Positions 21,763-32,920 of a stretch of 64,000 nucleotides of DNA are shown here, piece after piece. The position numbers were made by a program, and so were the translations under genes. The notes below the pieces were generated by a model. That model saw nothing but the letters and a program-made list of their open reading frames with translations. It did no database searches and was not told the DNA's origin. Each line of letters begins with the position of its first letter. Positions within the stretch are counted from its first letter, which is position 1. Origin of the DNA: Stentor coeruleus (Eukaryota; Ciliophora; Heterotrichea; Heterotrichida; Stentoridae); NCBI GenBank assembly GCA_001970955.1, contig MPUH01000011.1:62001-126000 (forward strand), read 5' to 3'.

Positions 21763-22441
21763 TAAAATTATGCTAATAAATTTTAGGTTAGGAATCAAAT
21801 GATGTGATAAAAATTATAAGATGATTTAATTNAGCTTGCTGGTTAAATCATCATATATTTATTTTCTTAACAATTAATTATTTGTTTAGCAAAAACAATT
21901 TTCAGTGCAAAGTCTTGAGTTTTATCAGATATTAAATCTTATATATTAATTTTATGTGTATCTGAAAATTGGGTAAGACAATTTTTTTAAAGAAAGCTAT
22001 ATTATTTCAAAAGATAAATTGGTAGCATTTGCAGGTATTCTCCCTATAGCAATATCATTTGCCAAAACGAATATTAAATCTATTATTTAAGCATTGTCTA
22101 GCTTTTAAACTTTCGGGTTACTCCTTTCAACTAGCCTACCACTAAACTTATCAGTTTTTTATCTCAAGTTCATAGCATCTCTATTAAAAGCTCTTAGCTA
22201 TCAACACCAATTCTAAATTTCAAAACTCTTTCAGCATAATCCATAAATAACTCATTTCCCAAAAATTCCTCCAACACCCATCTAATTCTCATCTTAAACT
22301 TATCCTCAAAGCTTATCTCTTACCATTTCTTCCTTAACAATATTATTCTAGGTTAATACCCTAAACTTTAAAAGCTTTTCATCTTTCTAATAAAATTTAA
22401 ATCCCCTAAATCTCCTTCATCTAATCAAAGTCCATAATCAA
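21763..22441. other. Intergenic, 679 bp, with an N
   Basis: No gene seen. An N at 21832 marks an assembly uncertainty. The 300 bp before the complex I gene are C-rich and nearly free of G on the sense strand; 22201-22320 has only two G by eye. Confidence 0.5.
21832..21832. other. Ambiguous base (N), assembly join
   Basis: A single N in the spacer between DIM1 and the complex I gene. GATGATTTAA lies just left of it and its reverse complement TTAAATCATC just right, so the join sits in a short inverted repeat. No direct overlap is seen here. Confidence 0.7.
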
Positions 22442-24601
22442 ATGCCTAACTCAAGTCTTAACAACAATCCAATAAATATGTTGCACCAGCTAAAGCGATA
22501 TTTTCGAGCATCAAGTCGACTGCTCAACACGATTGAAGTATTTATAGATGGTAACTCAATCCAAGTGCCTCCCACTTTCACAATCATGCAAGCTTGTCAT
22601 AAAGCCGGAGTAAATGTTCCTCACTTTTGTTTCCATGATCGTATGGCTATATCAGGCAATTGCAGGATGTGTTTAGTAGAAGTTGAAAGAATCATGAAGC
22701 CTATAGCATCTTGTGCTTATCCAGTATCCCCAGGTATGCGTGTTAAGACCCAATCAGAAATGGTCTATAATGCAAGAGGTGGGGTAATGGAATTCTTATT
22801 AGCAAATCATCCATTAGACTGTCCAATATGTGATCAAGGAGGTGAATGTGATTTACAAGACCAAAGTGTAGTATATGGCTATAAACAAGGACGTTTCTTA
22901 GAATATAAACGTGCAGTAGAAGATAAAGATTATGGTCCTTTGGTGACAACAATTATGACTAGATGCATTCATTGTACTAGATGTATTAAGTTTTCTGAAG
23001 AAATTGCTGGTATGCCTGTATTAGGAACTACAGGAAGAGGTCGAGAAACTGAAGTTGGAACTTATATTGGTAGATTGATGACTAGTGAACTTTCAGGCAA
23101 TTTAGTTGATTTATGTCCAGTTGGCGCTTTGACTAATGGCCCTTATGCTTTTACAGCAAGACCTTGGGAATTAAGAATTATTAACTCATTTGATGTACTT
23201 GACCCAATGACCCCTGCTATTGTTGTTAATACTAGAGGACCTGAAGTTATGAGAGTACTTCCTAGGATACATGATGAGATTAATGAAGAATGGATACATG
23301 ATAGGTCAAGACATGCTTTTGATGGACTGAAACAACAGAGAATCAATGCTTGTTTAGTAAAAACCCAAGATGGGTTTAAGGAAATTGACTGGGAACAAGC
23401 TATTAATATGGCTGCAGAAAAACTTAATCAAGTAAGTGGAGATGAAGTTGTTGGGGTTATAGGAGAACATATGGACTTGGAAGCTATTGTTGCTTTTAGA
23501 GATTTTATGTATAGACTTGGTTGTGAGAATATTGAAGCTAGAAGGCATGGAATACAAGTTAGCGCTGATTTTAGAGCTAATTATCTTATGAATTCTAAAA
23601 TCACTGGAGTCGATGAAAGTGATTTAGTTTTAGTAGTTGGGACTAATCTTAGAACCCAACATCCAGTTCTTAACGCCAGAATCCGTCGTTGCGTAACACA
23701 AAATGACCTTAAAGTAGCTGTTATTGGTCCATCTGAATCTTTAGGTTATGACTACAAACATATAGGTAACTCTGCTAAAACCCTCAAAGAAATCCTTGAT
23801 GGTACTCATCCATTCGCTAAAAAATTAGAAAAAGCTAAACTTCCTATGCTAATACTAGACTCATCTTTACTTAAAAGAGAAGATGGTGAAGCTATCATGG
23901 CTTTAGTTCAAGAATTAGGAAACAAATACAAACTTGTTAACCCTGAAGCCAATTGGAACGGTATTAGCATCCTAAACTCCTCTGTTGGAAATATCGGAGC
24001 TCTAGAACTTGGTATAACTTCTAAACATATCCCTGGATTTAAACCAAAAATCGTATATTTATTAGGTGCAGACAATTTTAGACCTGAAGAAATTCCTGAA
24101 GATGCTTTTGTTATTTATCAAGGAACTCATGGTGATGAAGGTGCTTATAGAGCTAATTTAATATTACCAGGTGCTGCTTATACTGAAAAATCAGGGACTT
24201 ATGTTAATATTGATGGCCGTGTTGTCATGGGAAGACTTGCAACTTCACCTCCTGGACAAGGAAGAAGTGATTGGGAAATTCTTAGAGCTCTTAGTGAAGT
24301 TATGGGACATACTTTACCTTATGATGATTTACAAGAAATCAGATATCGTATTGCTGAACTTGCCCCACATTTAGTAAAGTATGATTATGTTGAACCTTAT
24401 AATCAGACTGAATGGATTACTAAAGCTAAGAAAGGTGATGTGGTTGAGAGTGTTTTTGCTGATCAAGTTGATGTAAGATTTATTTAGAATTTTTATATGA
24501 TTGATGCTATTTCAAGAGCCTCACCTGTTATGGCTAAGTGCTCAGCTGCTTTTAACCATTTGAAGAACTCTAATTTTGTCCCTGAGTTCCCTAATAGATA
24601 A
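22442..24601 (+). CDS. NDUFS1: Complex I 75-kDa subunit (NDUFS1), one 3' intron
   Basis: Iron-sulphur subunit of mitochondrial NADH dehydrogenase that carries electrons from flavin towards ubiquinone. After an N-terminal import-like sequence comes a 2Fe-2S ferredoxin domain (C63, C74, C77, C91). The N3 cluster ligands follow (H123, C127, C130, C136), then the next 4Fe-4S set (C175, C178, C181, and the Cys of DLCPVGAL), then a molybdopterin-oxidoreductase-like body. The frame stops at 24487 inside a 15-nt intron. Skipping 24473-24487 continues it through FYMIDAISRASPVMAKCS, which matches the conserved C-terminus of this subunit. The full length is then 714 aa, close to the usual 700-730. Confidence 0.95.
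24473..24487 (+). other. 15-nt intron near 3' end of NDUFS1
   Basis: GTAAGATTTATTTAG. It supplies an apparent in-frame stop; removal yields the conserved C-terminal motif of the subunit. A at position 10. Confidence 0.92.
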
Positions 24602-24789
24602 TTTAGATAGAAAAATTATGATTTTGTAGGAAGGGGTTTATTTATAGGATTGGTTTGAGGATATTTATTGTTAATGATTTGATGATTGATTTGAAAATGG
24701 ATTATATTATTTGGGGTTTAGATATAAAATATTGAGTTATTAATAATAGTTTTATAAAATATCGTGGTTTTTGATATTAAGGTAATTAT

Positions 24790-27700
24790 CTAATCTGGTT
24801 GAGATCTAAATACAATATTGCTTTGGCTTTGCAAAGTAGACCCAGTATGTTCTGATCTTTTCCCCCGATCTCTTTCATCTATCATTTTCTCCAAAGTTTC
24901 ATGATTTTCGCTNAGTATGTTCTGATCTTTTCCCCCGATCTCTTTCATCTATCATTTTCTCCAAAGTTTCATGATTTTCGCTAAGATTAAAATTCATTCT
25001 GCAAATTACATCGTTTTCAATAATCAATTCTAATTTTTTATTTTCCAAACATGAAAATTTCTTTTTAGGCCATTCTTCAAACTGACACATAATAGTACCC
25101 ACAAGACCTACAAGCCCAGATAATGTTCCAAATATCCCACTTATAAATAATAAAAAGCTTTGTTTCTGATATCTTGAAGTATATAATCCATTTGAAGTTT
25201 TTATAAAATTTACATTTATACTAAGTTGAGTTGCTATTGATATATCTTCTATAATATATTGACTTCCAAGTAATGGGGGTAATTCTGATGAAACATGATA
25301 TCCTGTAAGATTTGAAGGGAATTTAGATATTGATGATTCAAAATATGAAGGTGTCATAATAAAATAAAAATCATTCGCAGTTGGACCGATGAAAATTTTC
25401 CCTGCTTCTGGGGATATTTCTAATGATACACTACTTGAAGATTCTGGTATAGATGATTCTGATGTAACATTAACTATTATCCCTGCTGCGAAACTTAATT
25501 TTTCTACAAGAGTTAGTTTTAAAGTAGAATCTAAGTTTATATCACATTTTCTGCAGTAGTAAGAAATTATGCATTTATTGTTTTTATCTTTATAACAATT
25601 GATAAAATTAGACTGGAAATTTATATTCTCAATAACAGCATATATATCTTTGTTGCAATATACAGTATTAGATTTAGTATTTAAATAATTTTCATTACTA
25701 AGACAAGAGTCTCCATAGTTTTTAAGCTCAAATTTTACTTCAAGATTAGATTTAAAAGATGTAGCATACCTTTCTAGTATAACTAAAGGCATTAAAGTTT
25801 TAACTTCAGTAATATTATCAAACATAAATACTATAAATGTTGATATTAAGAGAATTATACCAGATCCGAAAAGAATTATAGTAAACTGGCCTCCGATAAA
25901 ATTTTTTTGTATTTGTAAACGTTCATTTTTTTCATAATTATGGCTTGTTGTGAAATGATCTATTTTAGGAACTAAAGATTTTAGTTTGTCGGAAAAAAAA
26001 GATGAAAGTAAAATACAGCAAATTATCACAAAGCCTATAAATTGAATTAGATTTACAGAATCTGAAGAATATAAGCTTTCATAAAGTTTAGGTTGAATTG
26101 AATTTATCAAATATTTATTGTCTACAAAATCTAAACCTTTTTGACTTCCTGCTGGGCAGTTATAATAATTAGGGCATATTTTACAAGTTTTAGCTCCAAG
26201 TTTATCATTAAATGTTCCTTCTTTACAAAAATAGCATTGTTTTAAAGAACTAGCCCCTGCATATGGATTATAGCTTCCTTTTGGGCATTTTTTACATTTA
26301 GTATTTCCTATTTCATCTGCATAAGTTCCTGGAGGACATATTTTGCAAACATTTCCATCCATATAAAAACCTTTACTACAATATACTTTACATCCAAAAT
26401 TTTCACATATATCAACCATATCAACTTTTCCAAATGCAGGATTTGGAAGATAATTAAAAAGTAGATATTGAGAAATATAATATCCTCCTCCAAAATAGTA
26501 AATTGATGTATTATAATATGTATATCCTGCTAAATATATCAAATCATCAGTTTCAATTGTTATAGTATTATTAGATCCACTTAAAAAAGTGTTTTTGTTT
26601 AGATGATTAAATTCAAAGTGGCCTCCAAGTATAAATTCAAAATCTTTTAATTGTAAATAAAACCCATTAGATCCTGTATTAGTGGTATTTGGATATAATT
26701 TCCAAATTCTTAAACTAAAGCTATAAGAAAAAACTAACTGTGTTTGAAGATTGTTTCTTCCTATTCCACCTATCACTTTGAATTTTTCATTGTCTACATT
26801 ACAATAAGCATGAGAAGTTGGATAATATTCTGAAAGCTTTGTATAAGTGTTATTACCAAAATTAAACTGCCATAAGTCTCCTTGAGCACCATTTGCATCA
26901 ATACCTCCATAAATATATGCATAAGGAAGTTTAAAAGCCATACATGCTGCTTTTCTTTTACTAGGTAAAACATATGTATTCTGATTAATAGTACTCCAAA
27001 CATTATTCATAATATTATAAATGTTCATATCATTGTTAAGCCCATTATCATCTTCCCCTCCCCATACAATCAAAACATCAGCTTCAGCGGCTGAAGAAAA
27101 CAAAGTTCTTTGACTTGGTCCTTTATTAATAGGACTAATAAGTTTCCATATATTATTATCTAGATCATATTTCCATATATCATCATATAATACATTTTTA
27201 CCTTTACCTCCAAAAAGCCATATCTGTCCTCTTATATTATGCAAACAAGATGAAAGTCGAGGTGAAGGTGTTTCATAATATTTATAAAAATTTTGTAGTT
27301 GAGTTATAGTAAAATCTTCAAAAGAATGAGCTAAAAGTTCATTAGTTTGATGATTACGGTTTGCGTCTGAAATATAACCTCCAAAATAAAATATTATATT
27401 TTCATATGTTGTATAAACAGGATTTAAATAATGACCAAAAGTGATGTCGATTGTTTTTATAGGTTCAGAACTTGTATTAAAAAGATCAAAGACTATGTAT
27501 TGATAGCCATTAAGTACAGCGTAAAAGTAATTTCCTATAGCGATTCCTCCTGAAAAACGAAAAGTTAAATAACTAAATGTTTCAAGTTCATATCGGAATT
27601 TTTTGGCTTCTAAAGAGGATGAATTGTTGGTGAAATTATAGACATAAATATCACAATTTTGGTGTATGTCTCGGCATGCACTTGCTATTAAGTTGTTTTG

Positions 27701-28330
27701 ATAGAAGTTAAGACCTAAAGAAAGAGAATATACTGGAGATGCCTCAGAAAAATACTCATATGTAAATGAAATCTCAAATTTTATCCAAGTGTTGGCTTTT
27801 ATGTCTAATCTAAGTAAATAATACAAATAGCTTTTGACGATATACTCAGAAATCTTATGCCCAATTATTACAAAATACTCAGAACTATCATTAACAAAAT
27901 ATGTATGAGCGAAATTAAGCATAGGAGGAGGTGAATATTCTTGTTTTTTCTCTTTCCACATTTTATATTCAGTATTAAAACACCATAAATCATTAAACAC
28001 AAATAACTCTGAATTTCCCCCATATACACAAAACTCATCTTTTTCATCATAGTAAAACCCTCCAGCATTGCTTCTACTTTCTATTTAAATCTTACTTGGA
28101 CTTAAGGAATTCGGGTAAATGATATTCCAATGAAGTAAAGATAAATCAAAAACCCAAAAATCGTCTAAGTCACTTGTTGATTTTCCCCCAAAGACATAAA
28201 AAAGATTGTTTTTGGATGAATAAGCTATTGATGCTGATTCTCTTGGAGTAGGTCCTACGCCTCCAGGAATCATATCTTGTGTGAATTTGATTGCAAAAGA
28301 TGAAGCAAAAAGAAAAATCAATATGATCAT
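24790..28330 (-). CDS. Kelch-repeat/Cys-rich multi-pass surface protein, copy A
   Basis: After a signal peptide (MIILIFLFASSFA) come about six kelch-type repeats (FGG(K/Y), YGG motifs), then a Cys-rich ephrin-receptor/GCC2_GCC3-like segment with repeated CPPGTY, CPKGSY and CKEGTF motifs. The C-terminal part has at least three hydrophobic helices. It is likely a secretory-pathway or cell-surface protein; the ligand is unknown. Two 15-nt introns (28081-28095, 27810-27824) lie at the same places as in copy B. The 3' end crosses an assembly error: one of two identical 69-nt blocks around the N at 24913 should be removed. The protein then runs on as HTGSTLQSQSNIVF to a TAG at 24790, about 1,146 aa in all. 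Read literally, the sequence stops falsely after the N. I start at the first ATG; the frame is open five codons further. Confidence 0.82.
24844..24982. repeat. Perfect 69-nt direct repeat flanking N: assembly artefact
   Basis: 24844-24912 and 24914-24982 are identical by eye, separated by one N at 24913. This is the pattern of two contigs joined without merging their overlap. Removing 69 nt plus N (70 nt) restores an open frame in kelch copy A. Confidence 0.88.
27810..27824 (-). other. 15-nt intron 2 of kelch copy A
   Basis: Sense GTATTATTTACTTAG. It has no in-frame stop, so it hides inside the open frame. It is recognised because copy B has an intron with stops at the same position; removal gives YL-LDIK in A and FL-LDIK in B. 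Confidence 0.85.
28081..28095 (-). other. 15-nt intron 1 of kelch copy A
   Basis: Sense GTAAGATTTAAATAG, containing the TAA that splits the frame. Removal aligns with copy B (SPK-SRS against SPQ-NRS). A at position 10. Confidence 0.9.
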
Positions 28331-28805
28331 TTTTATATATTTCAAAAATTGTGTAAACCTTATGTATATATATTTAGAAAATACTATAATTTAGGTTATT
28401 GATAAAAAGGTTAAGATTTATAATTAAAATTTGCAATTTTTAACTTTCTTTATACTTATAAAAAATATGATAAGTTTCCATGCTAGCTCAAGTGATTAAG
28501 TCAACAAATTTTCTTTATATAGAAGCTTTAATATTAAAATAAGCTAAAGATTAAATTAGATATGAAAAAAAGTTTGTGTAAAATTAAAAAATCATATCTT
28601 ATTAAACTAAATAATGTTTAATACAAAAGTCTAAGCACTCTCTACACTCAAATTACATTAGAAAAACCTCATTTGATTTTATTATCTTCTAATCTAGATA
28701 AAATTTACAATATTTCCCAGAAGGATAAATTTCATAATATTTTACAAATATACAACTAACTATAAAACATACTTTATTCATTAAAAAATATTTTTTACTG
28801 ATTTA
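28331..28805. other. Intergenic, 475 bp
   Basis: AT-rich spacer between the two kelch genes, which point the same way. Nothing coding seen. Confidence 0.5.
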
Positions 28806-31800
28806 TTAAGCATAAGCATTATAATATCTTTGTTGTGCTGGCAAAGTAAGTATTTCAGCATCTGAGCTTTTATCATGCGACATTTTTTCTAGGCTCTCCT
28901 GATTGTTTTTATTGAAATTCATACTGCATTTTGAATCATTTTCAATAATACTTTTAAGTGATTTAACTGATAAAGAAACTACTTTTTTATTTTGGATTAT
29001 ATGTTCAAACTGACTCATCAATATTCCTATAAGTCCTGCAAGTCCTGAAAGTGTCCCAAATAATCCACTTATAAATATTAACAAGCTTTGTTTTTGGTAT
29101 CTTGATGTATAAAGTCCTGTTAATAATTTTATAAAGTTCAATTTTATACTAAGTTGAGCTACTAATGAAATATCTTCAATAAAATTTTGACTTCCTGATT
29201 TTGGAGATGACTCTGGGGAAACGTGATATCCTGTAAGCATTGATGGGAAATTTGATAAAGATGAAGTGAAGTAAGAAGGAGTCATAGAAAAAGAAAATTC
29301 GGTTGCTGTAGGACCGATAAAAATGTTCTCAGGATCTGGATATATTTGCATTGAAACACTACTCGAAGATTCAGGTATAGAAGATTCTGAGGTAATATTA
29401 ATAAGAATTCCAGTTGCATAACTGAGTTTTTCAACAAACACAAATTTCAGATTTGAATCTAAATTTATTTGACATTTCAAGCAGTGATAATAAACAATAC
29501 AAGCATTATCATTATCTTTATAACATTTTATAGTATTTAATTGTATATTGATATTGTTTGCCACAGCATATATTTCATTACTGCAATAAGCTGAACTATA
29601 GAAGTTTTTTGATAAATTTTGATTTTGAAAGCAGGAATCCCCATAATTTTTAAGTTCAAGTTTAACTTCGATGTCAGCTTTAAAATTCTGTACATAATTT
29701 TCTAAGATAACTAAAGGCATCAATGTTTTTATTTCAGCGATATTATCAAATGCAAAAACTGTATATATAGAAACAAAAATAATCAAACTTGATCCAATTA
29801 AAATTACCGTAAATTGTCCTCCTATAATTTTTTTCTGTATCTGAATATAATCCCCTAACTCATGATTATGACTTGTTGTAAAGTAATCAATTTTTTTAAC
29901 TAAGTTTTTAAGTTTATCAGAAAACAAAACAACAATCAATATACTTATAATAATTCCAATGCCTAAAAACTGAAATGATGATAACCACCATAATGAATAA
30001 TTGCTTTCATAAATCATAGGTTGGACTAAAACTACTAAATCTTTACTACTCTGAATATCATAAATTTTCTGACTTCCTGCTGGACAATAATGATTCGGAG
30101 GACACAACTTGCAGAATTTCGCCCCAAACTTATCATTGAATGCTCCTTCTTTACAAGGATAGCATTGTCTTAAAGAATCAGCTCCTTCATATGGATTATA
30201 GCACCCTTTCGGACATTTCATACATTCTAAATTTCCTGTTCCTTCTGCATATGTTCCAGGAGGACATATTTTACAAACCCCGTTATCCATATAAAAGCCT
30301 TTGCTACATTGAATTTTGCATCCTAAAATATCGCATATTTCTATTAAATCAATTTTTCCAAACTCTGGTTTTGGAAGGCTACTAAATAGAATATATTCTG
30401 AAAAATAATATCCACCTCCAAAATAATAAATTGAAGTACTATAATAAGCATATCCAGACAAATAAATCAAATCATCAGTTTCATATTTTAAGATGCTTGA
30501 AGAATTGTTTATATAAAGTTGATTGTTTAGACTTTTAAATCCAAAATGGCCTCCAAGAATCAATTCGAAATTATCCATTTTGAGATAAAATCCGTTGGAA
30601 GATGTGTAATTTGTGGATGAAGAGTAAACCCATTTTTTTGAAATAAAAGTGTATATTAGTTCTGAATCAGTTTGGAGCCCATTACCTCCTATTCCTCCTA
30701 AAACTTTGAATGTTTTATTATCTACAGTACAATAAGCATGGGAAGTAGGAATAAATTCTGATATTTGGGTATAGATGTTATTTCCAAAATTGAATTGCCA
30801 TAAATCTCCTTGGACTCCATTTGCATCTATACCTCCATAAATATAAACTACAGGATGCTTAAATGTCATGCATGAAGCTTTTCTTTTACTTGGAATTGTA
30901 TATGTATTAGGAATAACAGTACTCCATGTATTAAATATAATATTATAAACATTCATATCATTGTTAAGCCCATTGATATCTTCTCCTGCCCATATTATAA
31001 GAGTATCAGACTCAGCTACTGAAGAAAACAAAGTTCTTGGACTTGGCCCTTTATTTAAAGGATTCACAAAACTCCATGATTTTTTTTGTGGATTGTATTT
31101 CCAAATATCATCATATAATACATCTTTTCCTTTACCTCCAAAAAGCCATATTTGTCCTCTTATTACATGCAAACAAGAAGAAAGTCGAGGAGAAGGTGAA
31201 ATATAATAAGAGTATAATTTTTGTTCCTGGATTTTATCAAAATTATCAAAAGTATGAATTGTAAGAGTATTTGTTGGATAGTGATTCTCGTTATCTATGA
31301 AATAACCCCCGAAGTAAAAGATTTTATTGTCACTTGAGGTATAAATTGGTTTAAAATCAAGAGTATTCATACTAGTAAAATTTATCCAATATTCTGGGTA
31401 TGGATTATTAATATCAATACATGCATAGTGATATTCTTGAAAACGTGCATAATAATAGTTACCAATAACTATTCCTCCTAAAAAACTGAAATTCCCATTA
31501 TATGAAGAACTTGGGTAAAATTCAACATGCTTTGTTTCTGAATTGCCTAATTTGTGAATATAAAAATCGCATACATTAAGCAAATCTCTGCAAGCTGTTA
31601 CAATAAGATTATTTTCATAAAAGTCTAGACCTAAAGTTAAAACATATACTGGGTATACTTCATAATAATTTTCATATGAAAATGAAAGTCCAAGTCGTAC
31701 CCAAATATTACTTTTTATATCAAGCCTAAATTAATATTACAAAAAACTTTCAACGATAATCTGTGAAATCTGATATCCAGTTATAGCAAAATATTCTGAG

Positions 31801-32246
31801 TTATTATTTATAAAATAATTATATGCAAAATTGATCATAGGTGGAGGTGAATAATTTTGCTTTTTCTCTTTCCAAATTTTATATTCAGTATTAAAGCACC
31901 ATAAATCATCAAATATTAGCATTTCTGAAGTTCCTCCATATATGCAAAACTCATCTTGCTCATAATAGAAAAATCCTCCAGCTTTGCTTCGATTTTCTAT
32001 ATAGACTATACGTGGACTAGGAGAATTTGGGTAAATTATATTCCAATGTAGTGAAGATAAATCGAATACCCAAAGATCATCTAAATCATTTTCTGACTTT
32101 CCACCAAATATATAAAAAAGATTTTTTTTGGAAGAAAAAGCTATTGAAGCAGATTCTCTAGGAGTAGGTCCTATGCCTGTAGAAATTATATCTTTTGTAA
32201 ATTTGAATGCTTGAGTTAGTGCAAATAGATAAAATATGAAGACCAT
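28806..32246 (-). CDS. Kelch-repeat/Cys-rich multi-pass surface protein, copy B
   Basis: Tandem paralogue of copy A with the same order: signal peptide (MVFIFYLFALTQA), kelch-type repeats, Cys-rich CPPGTY/CPKG/CKEG segment, hydrophobic helices. One helix lies around FQFLGIGIIISILIVVLF; another, near the C-terminus, contains LLIFISGLFGTLSGLAGLIG. Two 15-nt introns (31997-32011, 31726-31740) are removed to give about 1,136 aa. The first intron contains no stop and would be read through as IVYIE if not spliced; position and sequence shared with copy A argue that it is spliced. The N-terminal kelch region, the Cys-rich region and the last helix are the best conserved parts between the copies. Function unknown; related kelch/Cys-rich proteins are common in ciliates. 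Confidence 0.85.
31726..31740 (-). other. 15-nt intron 2 of kelch copy B
   Basis: Sense GTAATATTAATTTAG. Contains in-frame stops; removal restores the frame as SFL-LDIK. A at position 10. Confidence 0.92.
31997..32011 (-). other. 15-nt intron 1 of kelch copy B (stop-free)
   Basis: Sense GTATAGTCTATATAG. Phase 1, so no stop arises if retained. Inferred from the matching intron in copy A, which does contain a stop. Confidence 0.85.
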
Positions 32247-32920
32247 TATTTATATATTTTCTTAAACAGTTTTTATTCTGAGTTTATGCTTTATTAGAGG
32301 ATTTTATGGATTATTTAAAAAATTTAAATCTATTTGTCTATCTTGGTGTTTAGATATAAATTTAGGTTTTATTAGAAAATAAGAATACTTTACACACTAA
32401 TTTAATAAGCATCAAATCTATGATTTAATAATAAAAGATTCTAAGGAATTACTTTTTATAGGTTTTTTGTTGGGTTGGAGATGATTAAATTGTTGGAAAG
32501 TTAGAGCTCGATGGATTTAAAGTGTCCAATTATTTAAAGATATTCTGAAAATATTAGAATCAATTAAATATCTAATTATTTTTGATGATTTGTAAAATTA
32601 CTTTTCTGTACTAGAGAAATAAGAGTTTAGCTGTAATTTTGATTATCTTTAAGGTTAAATATAAACTTAAGCGACTTCACTATGGATAATAATAATATTT
32701 ATTGTAAAATAAGTAATGTTGATAATATCTGGGATTGATTTAAGAATAAAGAGTCTTAGAATAAAATATAAAAGGAATAAATTGTTTTGCATAAATGAAA
32801 ATAATTATCTCTGTAAGGATAGCAAATCCAGATATTTAAAAATTAAAAAACTTACATGAAAATATTAAAAATTATATTCTGATATGAACTATTATGTTTT
32901 CAAAAAAAATCTCTTTATAA
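32247..32920. other. Intergenic, 674 bp, divergent
   Basis: Lies between the starts of kelch copy B and copine 1. AT-rich, nothing coding seen. Confidence 0.5.

Noticed and set aside
25535-25555. Sense GTGATATAAACTTAG in kelch copy A, a 15-nt match to the intron pattern with A at position 10
   Set aside because: It encodes CDINLD, which is conserved as CQINLD in copy B, where the segment starts GTC and cannot be an intron. Taken as coding.
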